This document shows, one piece after another, positions 35,046-43,976 of a DNA stretch of 64,000 nucleotides. The translations under genes and the position numbers were made by a program. The DNA is from Muribaculaceae bacterium (GTDB lineage Bacteria > Pseudomonadota > Alphaproteobacteria > Rs-D84). Location of the stretch: contig JAMPEH010000002.1 of NCBI GenBank assembly GCA_023665245.1, forward strand, positions 186,001-250,000, in the 5' to 3' direction. The notes under the pieces were generated by a model. That model was given only the letters and a program-made list of their open reading frames with translations, had not been told where the DNA came from and did no database searches. Positions within the stretch are counted from its first letter, which is position 1, and every line of letters begins with the position of its first letter.

Positions 35046-35633
35046 ATGTTATACGTTTTTGCAATCATTGTTTCTTATTTGCTGGGGTCGATTCCAATGG
35101 GATTGCTGTTAACAAAATGGATGGGGCGGGGTGACTTGCGCCAGGTTGGCAGTGGTAATATCGGTGCAACAAATGTTATGCGTGTGGGCGGTCTGCGCAT
35201 GGCAGGATTGGTTTGGATTCTGGATATGGCCAAGGCGATTGCGGCTGTTTTAATTGGCGGATATGTCGGGGGCGCGGCATTTGCCGCCTGGTGCGGATTT
35301 GTTGCAATGGTGGGGCATTGCTATCCGGTATGGTTGCGTTTCCACGGGGGCAAGGGTATTTCGTGCCTGTTTGGCATAATGCTGGCGGTAAATCCAATTA
35401 TATTTATTATATGTGGGATTGAGTGGTTGATTGTCGCCCTGGGTACTGGGTTTTCATCTATGGGGGCGGTGGTTGCGTTTTGTCTGATGCCGGTGTTGGG
35501 GTTTGTTATGGGGGCGTCAATTGGTTGGGCGTTCTTGGCAATGGGGATTTTGTGTTTGTGGCGTCATCGCGAAAATATTGGACGATTGGTTGGTGGAACA
35601 GAATCTAAAATCCAGTGGCGTTGGAAAAAGTAG
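35046..35633 (+). CDS. plsY: Glycerol-3-phosphate acyltransferase PlsY
   Basis: An inner-membrane enzyme that moves an acyl group from acyl-phosphate to glycerol-3-phosphate, the first step of phospholipid synthesis. At 195 aa with about five membrane helices it has the three family motifs: LGSIPMGLLLTK, GSGNIGATNVMR and RFHGGKGIS. It works upstream of PlsC (62493-63200). It starts 72 nt from the divergent rpsT. Confidence 0.94.
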   Translation: MLYVFAIIVSYLLGSIPMGLLLTKWMGRGDLRQVGSGNIGATNVMRVGGLRMAGLVWILDMAKAIAAVLIGGYVGGAAFAAWCGFVAMVGHCYPVWLRFHGGKGISCLFGIMLAVNPIIFIICGIEWLIVALGTGFSSMGAVVAFCLMPVLGFVMGASIGWAFLAMGILCLWRHRENIGRLVGGTESKIQWRWKK

Positions 35634-35708
35634 CCGTTGGGATGGATATATATCTTTATTTTTATGTCATTTTGTGATATAATAAGACGTGTAACAAGGA
35701 TGAGAGTA

Positions 35709-36593
35709 ATGACAAAATTCGTATGTTTTCTATCTGCTATGCTGGTTATGTCGTCTGCATATGCGGCGGGTGTTGGCGGCGCACGGCGCACGATGTCGCA
35801 GCAAATGATGGCACCACGTGGTGTCGCACCGGTTCAGACATCTATGGCATCGGCCAAGGTGACGGTCACCAATAATATATCAGGTAATAATAATGGCACC
35901 CAGAACCCGGGCGCATCTGCAACCCCGGGGGTGACATCGCCTGCGCCACAGCCATCGGTGGCGGTTGATACCCGTGAAAAGGAAAAGGAGGCATGTACAC
36001 GTAATAATATCGGTGCGGGAAATACATTTGTTTGGGCATCACGGTACAGCAATACCAGCAACTATGCCACAATGGTCGAAGATATGGATACGCCTGAAAA
36101 TAATACATGTTGGGTTCGTGTTGAATTGAAATCGTCTGATTCCAAGGTCAAGGTGTCTGATATCCCGGCGCAATATTTTGAAATGGGGCGCACAATTACA
36201 TGCGGTGCATGGGCAGATGAAGAAGTTTTGAAAAAACGTATCTTGGATGCCAAGAAAACAGCCCGTACATGGGGCACAATTGGTGGTGCGGTCGGTGGGG
36301 CGGCACTGGGCGTTGGTGCGATGGAATTGTTTGGTAATAAAGCAATCGGTGGCAAGGTTGAGGGTCAATTTGATAAAAGTCTGTCTGAAACTGATTTGTT
36401 ATTGTCACAATTGGCCGTTGAATACAAAGAAAACGCTCACGGTGATTTCACTAAATATTATGTTGCTGTGCAAGAGTTGGATGCCGCGTGCAAAGATTGG
36501 CCAGCAGGTGTAGATAAAAAAGAAGTTGAAGAATACTGCAATAAAGCAACTGTTTTATTAGAGGGTATGAATAAAATAAAAAGTGGCAAGTAA
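35709..36593 (+). CDS. Exported protein of unknown function
   Basis: A 294-residue protein with a signal peptide (MTKFVCFLSAMLVMSSAYA), a low-complexity Ser/Thr/Pro/Asn linker, a central domain with four Cys (EKEACTRN, NNTCWVRVEL, RTITCGAW), a glycine-zipper-like helix (GTIGGAVGGAALGVGAM) that may insert in a membrane, and a helical C-terminus with two Cys. No family recognised. Start 35709 is preceded by AGGATGAGAG; TATAAT lies at 35678-35683 with a weak -35. Confidence 0.6.
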   Translation: MTKFVCFLSAMLVMSSAYAAGVGGARRTMSQQMMAPRGVAPVQTSMASAKVTVTNNISGNNNGTQNPGASATPGVTSPAPQPSVAVDTREKEKEACTRNNIGAGNTFVWASRYSNTSNYATMVEDMDTPENNTCWVRVELKSSDSKVKVSDIPAQYFEMGRTITCGAWADEEVLKKRILDAKKTARTWGTIGGAVGGAALGVGAMELFGNKAIGGKVEGQFDKSLSETDLLLSQLAVEYKENAHGDFTKYYVAVQELDAACKDWPAGVDKKEVEEYCNKATVLLEGMNKIKSGK

Positions 36594-36627
36594 ATTTATT
36601 CGGGCGTGATGCGTTCGCGACCTTTAT

Positions 36628-36660
36628 GCCATGCATATAATAATATGTGTGGCTTTTTTT
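36628..36660 (+). terminator. Intrinsic terminator
   Basis: GCCA.GCATAT / ATATGT.TGGC stem followed by T7, after gene 35709 and just before the dprA promoter. Confidence 0.65.
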
Positions 36661-36673
36661 ATGTTGAAATGGA

Positions 36674-36686
36674 TATAGTATAAATA
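36674..36686 (+). promoter_or_regulatory. -10 box placed for leaderless dprA
   Basis: TATAGT at 36674-36679 ends 6 nt before the dprA ATG; no Shine-Dalgarno sequence is present. Same geometry as at 6793 and 13063. The -35 is weak. Confidence 0.4.
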
Positions 36687-37705
36687 TGAATAATGATTTG
36701 TTTTATAAATTATTAATCTTGCGTACGCCGGGTATTGGGGCGGTGCGGTTTCGTGCGCTGGTGCGGATGTATGATGGTGATGTGTCGGCGGCCGCTGCAT
36801 CATTAAATGCGGATATGTCGCATCGTGATATGGTTATGCGTGAAATTGACCGCGCGGCGGATTTAGGTATTACATATTTATCAGATGATGACGATATGTA
36901 TCCGGTGCGGTTGCGTGAATTAAAAAATCATCCGCCTGTAATTTCAGCACGTGGTAATTTGGCAACGTTGAACAAACCTATTGTATCAATGGTTGGAACG
37001 CGGCATGCAACGGCTGCTGGAATGGGATTTGTATCAAATTTGGCATGCGAATTTGCATCGCATGGCGTGGTTGTTGCGTCCGGCATGGCCGCCGGCACCG
37101 ATGCGGCCGCACATCGTGGTGCGTTGCGCACCGCGGGTGACACGACAACGATTGCAGTTGTTGCGGGTGGGGCGGATTATATATGGCCGACCGAGAACGA
37201 ATCGCTGTATCATGAAATTGTCGCGCGTGGCGTCGTTATCAGTGAAATGCCGGTTGGTTTTGTGCCGGTGGCCACAAATTTTATACAACGCAACCGTTGG
37301 GTCGCAGGAATCTGCGATAAATTAATATTGGGCGAGGCTGATTTAAAATCTGGCAGTATGGCAACCGCCCGATTCGCAATTGATTTTGGTCGCGATATTT
37401 GGGCAATTCCGTCACATCCTGCAGATTCTAGGGGATTGGGCCCAAATAGTTTGATTGCGGGTGGGAATGCAAAACTGTGTATGGGGGCGTCTGATTTTTT
37501 CCAAAAAGATGTGGTTGATAATAAAAAACAAAAAAATGAAACATCTGACGATTCGATTCTGGATAAAATAGGTATTGTTCCCGTATCAGAATCTGTATTG
37601 GCAGATGTTGTCAAAAAAACAATTCCGGAAATCAAACGCGATTTAGTCATGTTAGAATTGCAGGGTTTAATCCGAAAAACGGATATGGGTTATGTCCGTG
37701 TGTGA
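36686..37705 (+). CDS. dprA: DNA-processing protein DprA
   Basis: DprA/Smf binds incoming ssDNA during natural transformation and loads RecA. Central Rossmann-like domain: SMVGTRHATAAGMGF, VASGMAAGTDAAAHRGAL, VVAGGADYIWPTEN, FIQRNRWVAGICDKLILGEA, and the C-terminal winged-helix (LQGLIRKTDMGYVRV). Length 339 aa, normal. With the pilus secretin and pilin genes in the window it hints at DNA uptake ability, though comEC/comF are not in view. Confidence 0.93.
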   Translation: MNNDLFYKLLILRTPGIGAVRFRALVRMYDGDVSAAAASLNADMSHRDMVMREIDRAADLGITYLSDDDDMYPVRLRELKNHPPVISARGNLATLNKPIVSMVGTRHATAAGMGFVSNLACEFASHGVVVASGMAAGTDAAAHRGALRTAGDTTTIAVVAGGADYIWPTENESLYHEIVARGVVISEMPVGFVPVATNFIQRNRWVAGICDKLILGEADLKSGSMATARFAIDFGRDIWAIPSHPADSRGLGPNSLIAGGNAKLCMGASDFFQKDVVDNKKQKNETSDDSILDKIGIVPVSESVLADVVKKTIPEIKRDLVMLELQGLIRKTDMGYVRV

Positions 37706-37714
37706 ATCAAATCA

Positions 37715-37735
37715 TGTATATACAGTGTATATACA
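37715..37735. repeat. Two adjacent 10-bp palindromes (TGTATATACA)
   Basis: TGTATATACA at 37715-37724 and again at 37726-37735, each a perfect palindrome, spaced 11 bp centre to centre (one helical turn). Fits two cooperative dimer-binding sites for a regulator or replication factor. Confidence 0.5.
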
Positions 37736-37913
37736 AACCGCGGATTTCTGGCAAAAAAACGAATCGTTGTCAAAAAATAAATGTTCAAAAATGGGTTGTA
37801 ATTTAATTGCAAATGACAATTTTTAATTTAACTTTATCAGTGTAATCCAAAACGATTGAGAGCAAATCAATCAAACAACAAAGCGAGAGAGGGAAGGGTA
37901 TCAAGTAGGCAAA

Positions 37914-37972
37914 CATAAACACTAAATTTTGATGATGCGAAAATCAGTCGCCAGTAAAATTTAGCGTTTATG
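37914..37972 (+). repeat. Long inverted repeat in the dnaA leader
   Basis: CATAAACACTAAATTTT (37914-37930) pairs with AAAATTTAGCGTTTATG (37956-37972), 16 of 17 positions, with a 25-nt loop, ending 60 nt before the dnaA ATG. Could be a hairpin in the dnaA mRNA or a DNA cruciform near the origin. Confidence 0.55.
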
Positions 37973-38032
37973 TGCAGGTGTTTTTTACACTCTGACGCAG
38001 ATAACTCTTTCAGGGAAGGAAAGGAGAAATAA

Positions 38033-39313
38033 ATGCAGGCAGTCGCAACAAAAACAATGACAAACTTGGATGCAATCAAGGGGGCCATTGCCGCGAAAAT
38101 AGATGCTGCCAGTTTTTCTTCTTGGATTGCACCGTTGGGATTTGAAATTTCTGGTAATGTATTAACGCTGGTTGCACAAAACCAATTTTCTGCGGATTTT
38201 ATCGGTGGGGTACATATGGGTGTTATTTCATCCGTTGCGGCAGAATTTGGTTTGGATGCGCAAATTGTTGTACGCGGTGTAAAATGTGCATCTGCCACAA
38301 GTGCAAATGATAATAATGTTCAGGCGTTTTCGCCGATGGCGACGACGACAAAAAATGCAGATGCATCATTTGATAAGTTTGTTGCGTCTGATGAAAATGC
38401 ATTTGTGTTGTCTGCATGCAAAAAGGTGGCAACGGGTGCGGTATCTTTTTCACCACTGTTTATATATGGGCCGGCAGGTTGTGGCAAATCATTATTAGCA
38501 GATTGCATCAACAACGCATCAAATGGTCGCGTTGTAATGATGACAGGTGCGCAATTTGTATCTGAATTTACACGCAGTTTGCACGACCACAGTGTGTTCG
38601 CGTTCAAAGATTTCTGCCGCAACTGTGATACCTTTATTCTGGATGATGTTCAGACGTTGGCGGGTAAGCGTGCAACATGTGATGAATTCTTGCAATTGAT
38701 TGTTGATTTGCGTAATGCTGGTAAAAACGTTGTTTTGACGGCATGTGCGGCACCAAATAATCTGACGGGGTTTGACCGCCGTGCACAGTCTTTGATGGCG
38801 TCTGGTTTAACCGCAGATGTTGTGGCACCAACCACACATGTGAAATCAATCATGTTGCGTCGTGCGGGTGTGGCATCTGACGTGGCAAATGCCATTGCGT
38901 CACGTATCGCGGGTGATGGTCATCTGGTGGCGGGTGTTGTAAACAAAATCCGTGCATATGTTGAATTGATGGGGGGCACTGTGGATATGGATGTTGCACA
39001 ACGTTTGTTGGCGGACACCCTGCAACGCGCAAAAACACCAATTGCAATGGTAAAATCAATGTGTGAAAAATTGGGTGTATCATACGATGCAGTATGTGAC
39101 ACAGGGCGCAGCCGTTCATTGGTATTGGCACGTCAGATAATGATGACAGTGTTGAAAAATGCAACAGGTATGTCTTTGACAGAAATTGGAAATATGGTTG
39201 GTGGTCGCAATCATGCCACAGTTTTGTATGCAATTGCACAAATTGAAAAGGTAAAGCAGGTTGATTTGGTGCTGTCTGCACAAATCAACGATTTGATTGC
39301 AGATTGCAAATAA
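38033..39313 (+). CDS. dnaA: Chromosomal replication initiator DnaA
   Basis: A 426-residue DnaA: N-terminal domain I (SFSSWIAPLGFEISGNVLTLVAQNQFSADFI), a short linker, the AAA+ domain with Walker A GPAGCGKS and Walker B FILDDVQ, and the C-terminal DNA-binding domain (RSRSLVLARQIMM...SLTEIGNMVGGRNHATVLYAI). The usual GGRDHTTV motif reads GGRNHATV, so Asp and Thr contacts to the DnaA box are changed. Shorter than the E. coli protein (467 aa), mainly in linker and AAA+ segments. Ribosome site AAAGGAGA. Confidence 0.9.
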   Translation: MQAVATKTMTNLDAIKGAIAAKIDAASFSSWIAPLGFEISGNVLTLVAQNQFSADFIGGVHMGVISSVAAEFGLDAQIVVRGVKCASATSANDNNVQAFSPMATTTKNADASFDKFVASDENAFVLSACKKVATGAVSFSPLFIYGPAGCGKSLLADCINNASNGRVVMMTGAQFVSEFTRSLHDHSVFAFKDFCRNCDTFILDDVQTLAGKRATCDEFLQLIVDLRNAGKNVVLTACAAPNNLTGFDRRAQSLMASGLTADVVAPTTHVKSIMLRRAGVASDVANAIASRIAGDGHLVAGVVNKIRAYVELMGGTVDMDVAQRLLADTLQRAKTPIAMVKSMCEKLGVSYDAVCDTGRSRSLVLARQIMMTVLKNATGMSLTEIGNMVGGRNHATVLYAIAQIEKVKQVDLVLSAQINDLIADCK

Positions 39314-39327
39314 AATGGAGTTGATTA

Positions 39328-39420
39328 ATGATTGATTGGATGATTAATTATTTTAAATTTAAATTTTTAATTATGTTGTTGTGCATTAGTTTGGCTCTTA
39401 TGCTTACTATGTGCTCTTAG
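39328..39420 (+). CDS. Possible 30-aa hydrophobic membrane peptide after dnaA
   Basis: ATG 39328 is preceded by GGAG at a 7-nt spacing and opens a 30-codon frame: a short charged start (MIDWMINYFKFKF) and a single hydrophobic helix (LIMLLCISLALMLTMCS). It begins 14 nt after the dnaA stop. The ribosome site and clean membrane segment support it; no homolog is known to me. It could be chance in AT-rich DNA. Confidence 0.4.
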   Translation: MIDWMINYFKFKFLIMLLCISLALMLTMCS

Positions 39421-39490
39421 GGTTTTAATTATATATAGAAATGGTAAAAATCTGTGTATATAAAGTAAAAAAGTTCTTTTGTTTGTTTGG

Positions 39491-39513
39491 TGCGCTGGCA
39501 ACAGCGCATTTTT
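39491..39513 (+). terminator. Terminator downstream of dnaA
   Basis: TGCGCTG-GCAA-CAGCGCA (a GNRA tetraloop) followed by T5. Confidence 0.75.
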
Positions 39514-39590
39514 CTATCTGGATGACGGGACAAGTGGCGTAAGGGTGAATTGTCAATGGTCGATATTATACGTGTGTTTTATTCTCGTCT

Positions 39591-39755
39591 CGTCATGCCG
39601 TCGTAGGACGGCATCCATTGTGTTCTGTAAACTCCTAGTGCTGGGTGAGCCGAGGAACACACTGGGCCCCGACCTCCGTCGGGGTGACGGCAAGGGATGG
39701 GGGGGATAAGTATAATTAACTGGATTGCTTCGTTACACTCGCAATGACATAGAGC
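39591..39755. repeat. Composite intergenic palindromic repeat
   Basis: GTCATGCCGTCG...CGACGGCATCC-type arms, then TGTGTTC...GAACACA and CCCCGAC/GTCGGGG, closely matching the element at 29153-29255 in order and spacing (about 105 bp). It is followed by a GGATTGC...GCAATGACA palindrome (39722-39750). The rest of the 39421-39857 spacer is AT-rich with three terminator-like hairpins and no gene. Confidence 0.7.
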
Positions 39756-39774
39756 CTAGAATTCGTGTGTTTGA

Positions 39775-39798
39775 TGCGCCGATAACGGCGCATTTTTT
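39775..39798 (+). terminator. Terminator-like hairpin
   Basis: TGCGCCG-ATAA-CGGCGCA with T6. No + gene precedes it within 350 bp, so it may be a relic or end read-through from the dnaA transcript. Confidence 0.55.
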
Positions 39799-39807
39799 AT
39801 ATAAAAT

Positions 39808-39838
39808 AAAACACCGCGGGGAAAATGCGGTGTTTTTT
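39808..39838. terminator. Terminator of gene 39858 (minus strand), bidirectional
   Basis: AACACCGC/GCGGTGTT stem flanked by A-rich and T7 tracts. Confidence 0.7.
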
Positions 39839-39857
39839 TGGATATTGGTTTTAATAA

Positions 39858-40529
39858 TTATTTCTGGCGTTGGGCAACGATTTGTTTTGCACGCTCGATT
39901 TGCATACGGTTCAGTTCGGCGATAAATTCCGCACGTTTTTCGGATGAATATTGTGGTGCATGTTGCATTGCCTGGTTGCGTGCATTAATCAAGGGGTTGA
40001 CCAATTGTACATATTCAATAATCCGATTCTGTTGGCGTACAAAGTCACGACGTGATGCGTGGTTCAGACGTGTGCCAACAACCGTGTTTGCATCCATATT
40101 TGGAACCAGTGATGATACGTGACCTGTTGGGTACAATACCAGTGCCGGTTTGCCAGATTCTTTGTCCAGGTATTCGATAATTGTTTGTGTCATTTTGTCG
40201 CCGGCGATAATACGCCATTCTGGGGCGCGTTGAAATAAAACCTCCATCTGGCAGGCACCCGGATTTGGAAAACGTGTCGCGGTCATAAATGCCCGACCAA
40301 CATTATCAGTTGGTTTGCCGTTTATTGTGACAACCACCAGTGGTGTTGTATCGCACCATTCGTGCATACCAGCCGTTGTCATTGTAGACAGGTGCAGAAT
40401 ATATGTGTTTTTCTTTTTCTTGGTGGGTTTAACCAGACGCGGTGGCACAGGCTGTGCTGGGGCGACGGGCGCCGCCACGGATTGTTGTTCAATGTTTTCT
40501 TTACCTTTGCCAAATAAATTCTTTAACAT
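39858..40529 (-). CDS. Unknown protein with Lys/Pro-rich N-terminal linker
   Basis: A 223-residue protein without a signal peptide: N-terminal MLKNLFGKGKENIEQQ, a Pro/Ala/Val linker, a Lys cluster (KPTKKKKN), a mixed alpha/beta core (TYILHLSTMTTAGMHEWCDTTPLVVVTINGKP...) and a helical, charged C-terminus (RAEFIAELNRMQIERAKQIVAQRQK). No family recognised. Single gene with its own terminator; AAAGGAG-like site (GGAGTC) upstream of the ATG. Confidence 0.55.
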   Translation of the reverse strand: MLKNLFGKGKENIEQQSVAAPVAPAQPVPPRLVKPTKKKKNTYILHLSTMTTAGMHEWCDTTPLVVVTINGKPTDNVGRAFMTATRFPNPGACQMEVLFQRAPEWRIIAGDKMTQTIIEYLDKESGKPALVLYPTGHVSSLVPNMDANTVVGTRLNHASRRDFVRQQNRIIEYVQLVNPLINARNQAMQHAPQYSSEKRAEFIAELNRMQIERAKQIVAQRQK

Positions 40530-40609
40530 ATTCAGACTCCTTTTGTTTGGTTATCAATCACTCACACTTATTAATATAATACAAAATATAAAATTGTCAA
40601 TAAATTGTG

Positions 40610-40638
40610 GTAAAAAATATCCCGCCATCTGGCGGGTA
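40610..40638 (-). terminator. Terminator of parE
   Basis: On the minus strand CCCGCC-AGAT-GGCGGG followed by ATATTTTTT. Confidence 0.7.
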
Positions 40639-40644
40639 TGTGTT

Positions 40645-42624
40645 TTATACGAACAAATCCTTAACAAATTGGGCGTGTTCGGTGATAAAGCGGAATCTGA
40701 ATTCCGGTTTTTTGCCCATCAGTTCGGTGACGATAGTTTTGGTTTTTTCGGTATCTTCGGCACCTTCGTCTGTGCGTGGGGGCAGGTCAACACGGATTAA
40801 GCGACGTGTTTTGGGTGACATAGTCGTTTCCTTTAATTGATTTGGCATCATTTCACCCAGACCTTTGAATCGTGATATTTCGATTTTTTTATTTTTGTAT
40901 TTACCGTTCTTTAATTCTTCCAATTGTTCATCTGTATCAATATACATCGATTCGGTGCCGTGTGTTAATTTATACAGTGGTGGGCATGACAGATACAGGT
41001 GTCCCCCGTAAATTAATTGTGGCATATATTGATAGAAAAACGCCATTAACAGGGACGCAATATGACTGCCGTCGACGTCCGCATCGGTCATAACGATGAT
41101 TTTTTCGTATCTCAGTTTATCTTCGTTCCAATCCTTGGCAGTGCCGGCACCGATAATGTCGATTAATTCATTTAATTCTTTGTTCGCGCCAAAGCGTTCG
41201 TCGGAATTTGAAAATACGTTTAATACCTTGCCGCGCAGTGGCATAATCGCCTGGGTTGCACGGTCGCGTGCCTGTTTGGCGGTACCGCCTGCCGATTCGC
41301 CCTCTACAATAAATAACTCGGTTCCTTCGATACCATGTTTTGAACAATCTGCCAATTTTGCAGGCATGCGAATACGTTTTGTCGGGGTTTTACGGGCAAC
41401 ATCCTTGACCTGTTTTGTCTTGATACGTGCGTTTGCCAGGTTTATTACAAAATCCAGTATTGCATTTGCGGTCTTTGGGTCAGATGCCAAAAATATTTCC
41501 CATGGGTCGCGCAGGGCCGCCTCTGTATAGCGTGCAACCTCTGGATTGGATAACTTTTCCTTGGTTTGACCCAAGAATTGTGGGGTCTTGTAAAATACAG
41601 ATACAATTGCTGCAACCGAATCGAATACGTCATCACTGATGATTGTAGTGGCGGATTTATTGTTTACCTTTTCGCCGTATGCCTTTATACCCTTGGTAAT
41701 TGCAGACTTAAACCCTGTTTCATGTGTGCCGCCATCAATTGTTGCAATTGTATTGCAGTATGATGAAAAAAATCCATCGTCAGATGCCGCACCATTTTCA
41801 TCTGTTAAAAATGTCAGTGCCCATTCAACGCGACCAGAACCATCGGGGAAATCAACATTGCCAGAAAATATGCGTGGCATTATGCGTGGTTTGGAATCGG
41901 TCTTTTCGGCCAAGAAATCGGCAACACCATTTGGATAATAAAATGTTGTGTCCGCCGGTATATTCATATCGTCAGTCAATAACGTCGGATTGCAATGCCA
42001 TTCGACGCGTACGCCACGTGACAAGAAAGATTTTGCACGTGCCATACGATAAATCTTGACAGGTTTAAATACCGCATTTGCGCCAAATATTTCATCATCA
42101 ATTGTAAAGCGTATCGCGGTGCCGTGTGCGCGTGTGGCGTCCAGACGCTGCATAGTGCTGGTTGGTTTGCCACGGGAAAATGTCTGGCGCCATTGATATC
42201 CATCGCGCGAAATTGTCACAATCATTTCAGATGACAGTGCATTTACCACCGATGAGCCAACCCCATGCAGACCGCCAGATGTTTTATAAACATTATTATT
42301 GAATTTACCACCCGAATGCAGGGTTGTTAAAATAACCTCTAACGCGGACTTGCCGGGATACTTTGGATGTTCGTCAACAGGGATTCCGCGACCGTCATCA
42401 ATGATTTCAATCGTTTTTGCATCAATCAGGTTTACAACAATTTTCTTGGCAAAACCGGCCACAGCCTCGTCAATACTGTTGTCCATGATTTCAATCGGCA
42501 GGTGGTGCCACGCCTTTTCATCTGTGCCACCGATGTACATTCCCGGGCGCAGGCGGACGGGTTCCAATCCTTCTAAAACCTGGATATCTGATGCGTCATA
42601 TGTATGTGTATTTGTGTCTGTCAT
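40645..42624 (-). CDS. parE: DNA topoisomerase IV subunit B
   Basis: A 659-residue type IIA topoisomerase ATPase subunit. GHKL motifs EIMDNSIDEAVAG and DDGRGIPVDEHPKYPGKSALEVILTTLHSGGKF; the TOPRIM motif EGESAGGTAKQARDR and DADVDGSHI; C-terminal ending MPNQLKETTMSPKTRRLIRV. The HPKYPGKSALEVI segment is typical of alphaproteobacterial ParE, whereas GyrB has a different loop and is about 800 aa; gyrB is a less likely alternative. Decatenates daughter chromosomes with ParC (not in view). Confidence 0.9.
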   Translation of the reverse strand: MTDTNTHTYDASDIQVLEGLEPVRLRPGMYIGGTDEKAWHHLPIEIMDNSIDEAVAGFAKKIVVNLIDAKTIEIIDDGRGIPVDEHPKYPGKSALEVILTTLHSGGKFNNNVYKTSGGLHGVGSSVVNALSSEMIVTISRDGYQWRQTFSRGKPTSTMQRLDATRAHGTAIRFTIDDEIFGANAVFKPVKIYRMARAKSFLSRGVRVEWHCNPTLLTDDMNIPADTTFYYPNGVADFLAEKTDSKPRIMPRIFSGNVDFPDGSGRVEWALTFLTDENGAASDDGFFSSYCNTIATIDGGTHETGFKSAITKGIKAYGEKVNNKSATTIISDDVFDSVAAIVSVFYKTPQFLGQTKEKLSNPEVARYTEAALRDPWEIFLASDPKTANAILDFVINLANARIKTKQVKDVARKTPTKRIRMPAKLADCSKHGIEGTELFIVEGESAGGTAKQARDRATQAIMPLRGKVLNVFSNSDERFGANKELNELIDIIGAGTAKDWNEDKLRYEKIIVMTDADVDGSHIASLLMAFFYQYMPQLIYGGHLYLSCPPLYKLTHGTESMYIDTDEQLEELKNGKYKNKKIEISRFKGLGEMMPNQLKETTMSPKTRRLIRVDLPPRTDEGAEDTEKTKTIVTELMGKKPEFRFRFITEHAQFVKDLFV

Positions 42625-42755
42625 AGTGATTTATTAATAGCGCAAAAATGAAAAATTGGCAAGTGAAACTATTTGTGCCAGGTTTATATTCAAGGGACTT
42701 GAATTTTATATAAAATAAAACTATATATTTGTGCAAATAAACAGGACAAATAAAA

Positions 42756-43886
42756 ATGAATCAAAATCCATATGAAGTATTGGGCGTGGCGCGTGATGCA
42801 TCAGATGCAGATATTAAAAAGGCGTATCATAAATTGGTCTTGAAATATCATCCTGATAAAAATCCGGGTGACAAATCTGCCGAAGAAAAATTCAAAGAAG
42901 TCAATAATGCGTTTGATATCCTGAAAGACCCACAAAAACGCGCGGCATACGACCGTTTTGGTAATGCAGCGTTTGCCGGTGGCAATGGGGCATCGGCAGG
43001 AAATGGATTTGGTGGTAATCCGTTCGGGGGCTTTGAATTTAATATGGGTGGTGGTGCCGGGATGGAAGACATCCTGCGCGAGGCGATGCGTGGATTCGGC
43101 TTTGGTGGTTTTGATGGCGCTGCCAGTGCGTCACGTGGCGCGTCGGCGCGTGCCGGTCGTGATTTACTGGACGAGGTTGTAATTGATTTACGCGACGCAT
43201 ACTTTGGTACAACCCATACGGTTAAATTTTCAACAAATGTAGAATGTGACACATGTCACGGCAATGGCACGGCGGATGGCAAGCCTGCGCCTACGTGTTC
43301 GCGTTGTGGCGGAACGGGCTATGTTCATACGCGCCAGGGATTTTTTGCGGTTGAAACACCGTGCCCAGACTGCAATGGGTTGGGACGCAAAATTGATAAA
43401 AAATGCAGCGCATGTGACGGCACGGGTACGGTTCATAAAAGTCGTACACTGGATGTAAAAATCCCAGCAGGCGTTCAGGATGGTACGCGTCTGCGTCTTG
43501 CCGGTCAGGGCGAGGCTGGTGCCAATGGCGCGCCAGCTGGTGATTTTTATCTGGATGTGCATGTGCGTCCGGATAAACGATTTGAACGTGTTGGCGCAGA
43601 TTTAATTATGCGTATGGATGTGCCGTTTACGACACTGGCCCTGGGGGGTGAAATAGAGGTGCAAACCATCGACGATAAAACATTATCTGTCAAGGTACCA
43701 TCGGGTACCCAGGTTGGCGAACGCCTGCGCGTGCGTGGACATGGTATGCCGACGGGGCGTGCGTCATCGTTTGGCGATTTGTATATAGAAATTGCAATTC
43801 AAATTCCAACAAAATTAACGGATACGCAAAAGAAATTATTAAATGAATTCGCCGGTACAAAATCATCTAAAAAAGGATGGTTTTAA
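42756..43886 (+). CDS. dnaJ: Chaperone DnaJ
   Basis: A 376-residue Hsp40: J-domain with HPD (YHPDKNPGD), a Gly/Phe-rich stretch ([17 protein letters not shown]), four CxxCxGxG zinc motifs ([32 protein letters not shown]) and the C-terminal substrate domain. Stimulates DnaK; dnaK and grpE are not in the window. Single gene ending at a strong terminator. Confidence 0.96.
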   Translation: MNQNPYEVLGVARDASDADIKKAYHKLVLKYHPDKNPGDKSAEEKFKEVNNAFDILKDPQKRAAYDRFGNAAFAGGNGASAGNGFGGNPFGGFEFNMGGGAGMEDILREAMRGFGFGGFDGAASASRGASARAGRDLLDEVVIDLRDAYFGTTHTVKFSTNVECDTCHGNGTADGKPAPTCSRCGGTGYVHTRQGFFAVETPCPDCNGLGRKIDKKCSACDGTGTVHKSRTLDVKIPAGVQDGTRLRLAGQGEAGANGAPAGDFYLDVHVRPDKRFERVGADLIMRMDVPFTTLALGGEIEVQTIDDKTLSVKVPSGTQVGERLRVRGHGMPTGRASSFGDLYIEIAIQIPTKLTDTQKKLLNEFAGTKSSKKGWF

Positions 43887-43894
43887 TTTGGGAT

Positions 43895-43976
<82 letters not shown>

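Larger units (their letters stand above)
37706..38032. other. dnaA upstream region, candidate origin or regulatory region
   Basis: A 327-bp gene-free, AT-rich stretch between dprA and dnaA. It holds a pair of 10-bp palindromes (37715-37735), an AATCGTT/AACGATT inverted pair (about 37752 and 37850), TTGCAA near 37819 and a 17-bp inverted repeat (37914-37972) that would fold in the dnaA mRNA leader. No clear TTATCCACA-type DnaA boxes are visible, which may reflect the unusual DnaA recognition motif. Assignment as oriC is an inference from location and composition. Confidence 0.35.

Noticed and set aside
40645..42624. Annotation as gyrB
   Set aside because: The length (659 aa) and the HPKYPGKSALEVI loop fit alphaproteobacterial ParE better than GyrB of about 800 aa.
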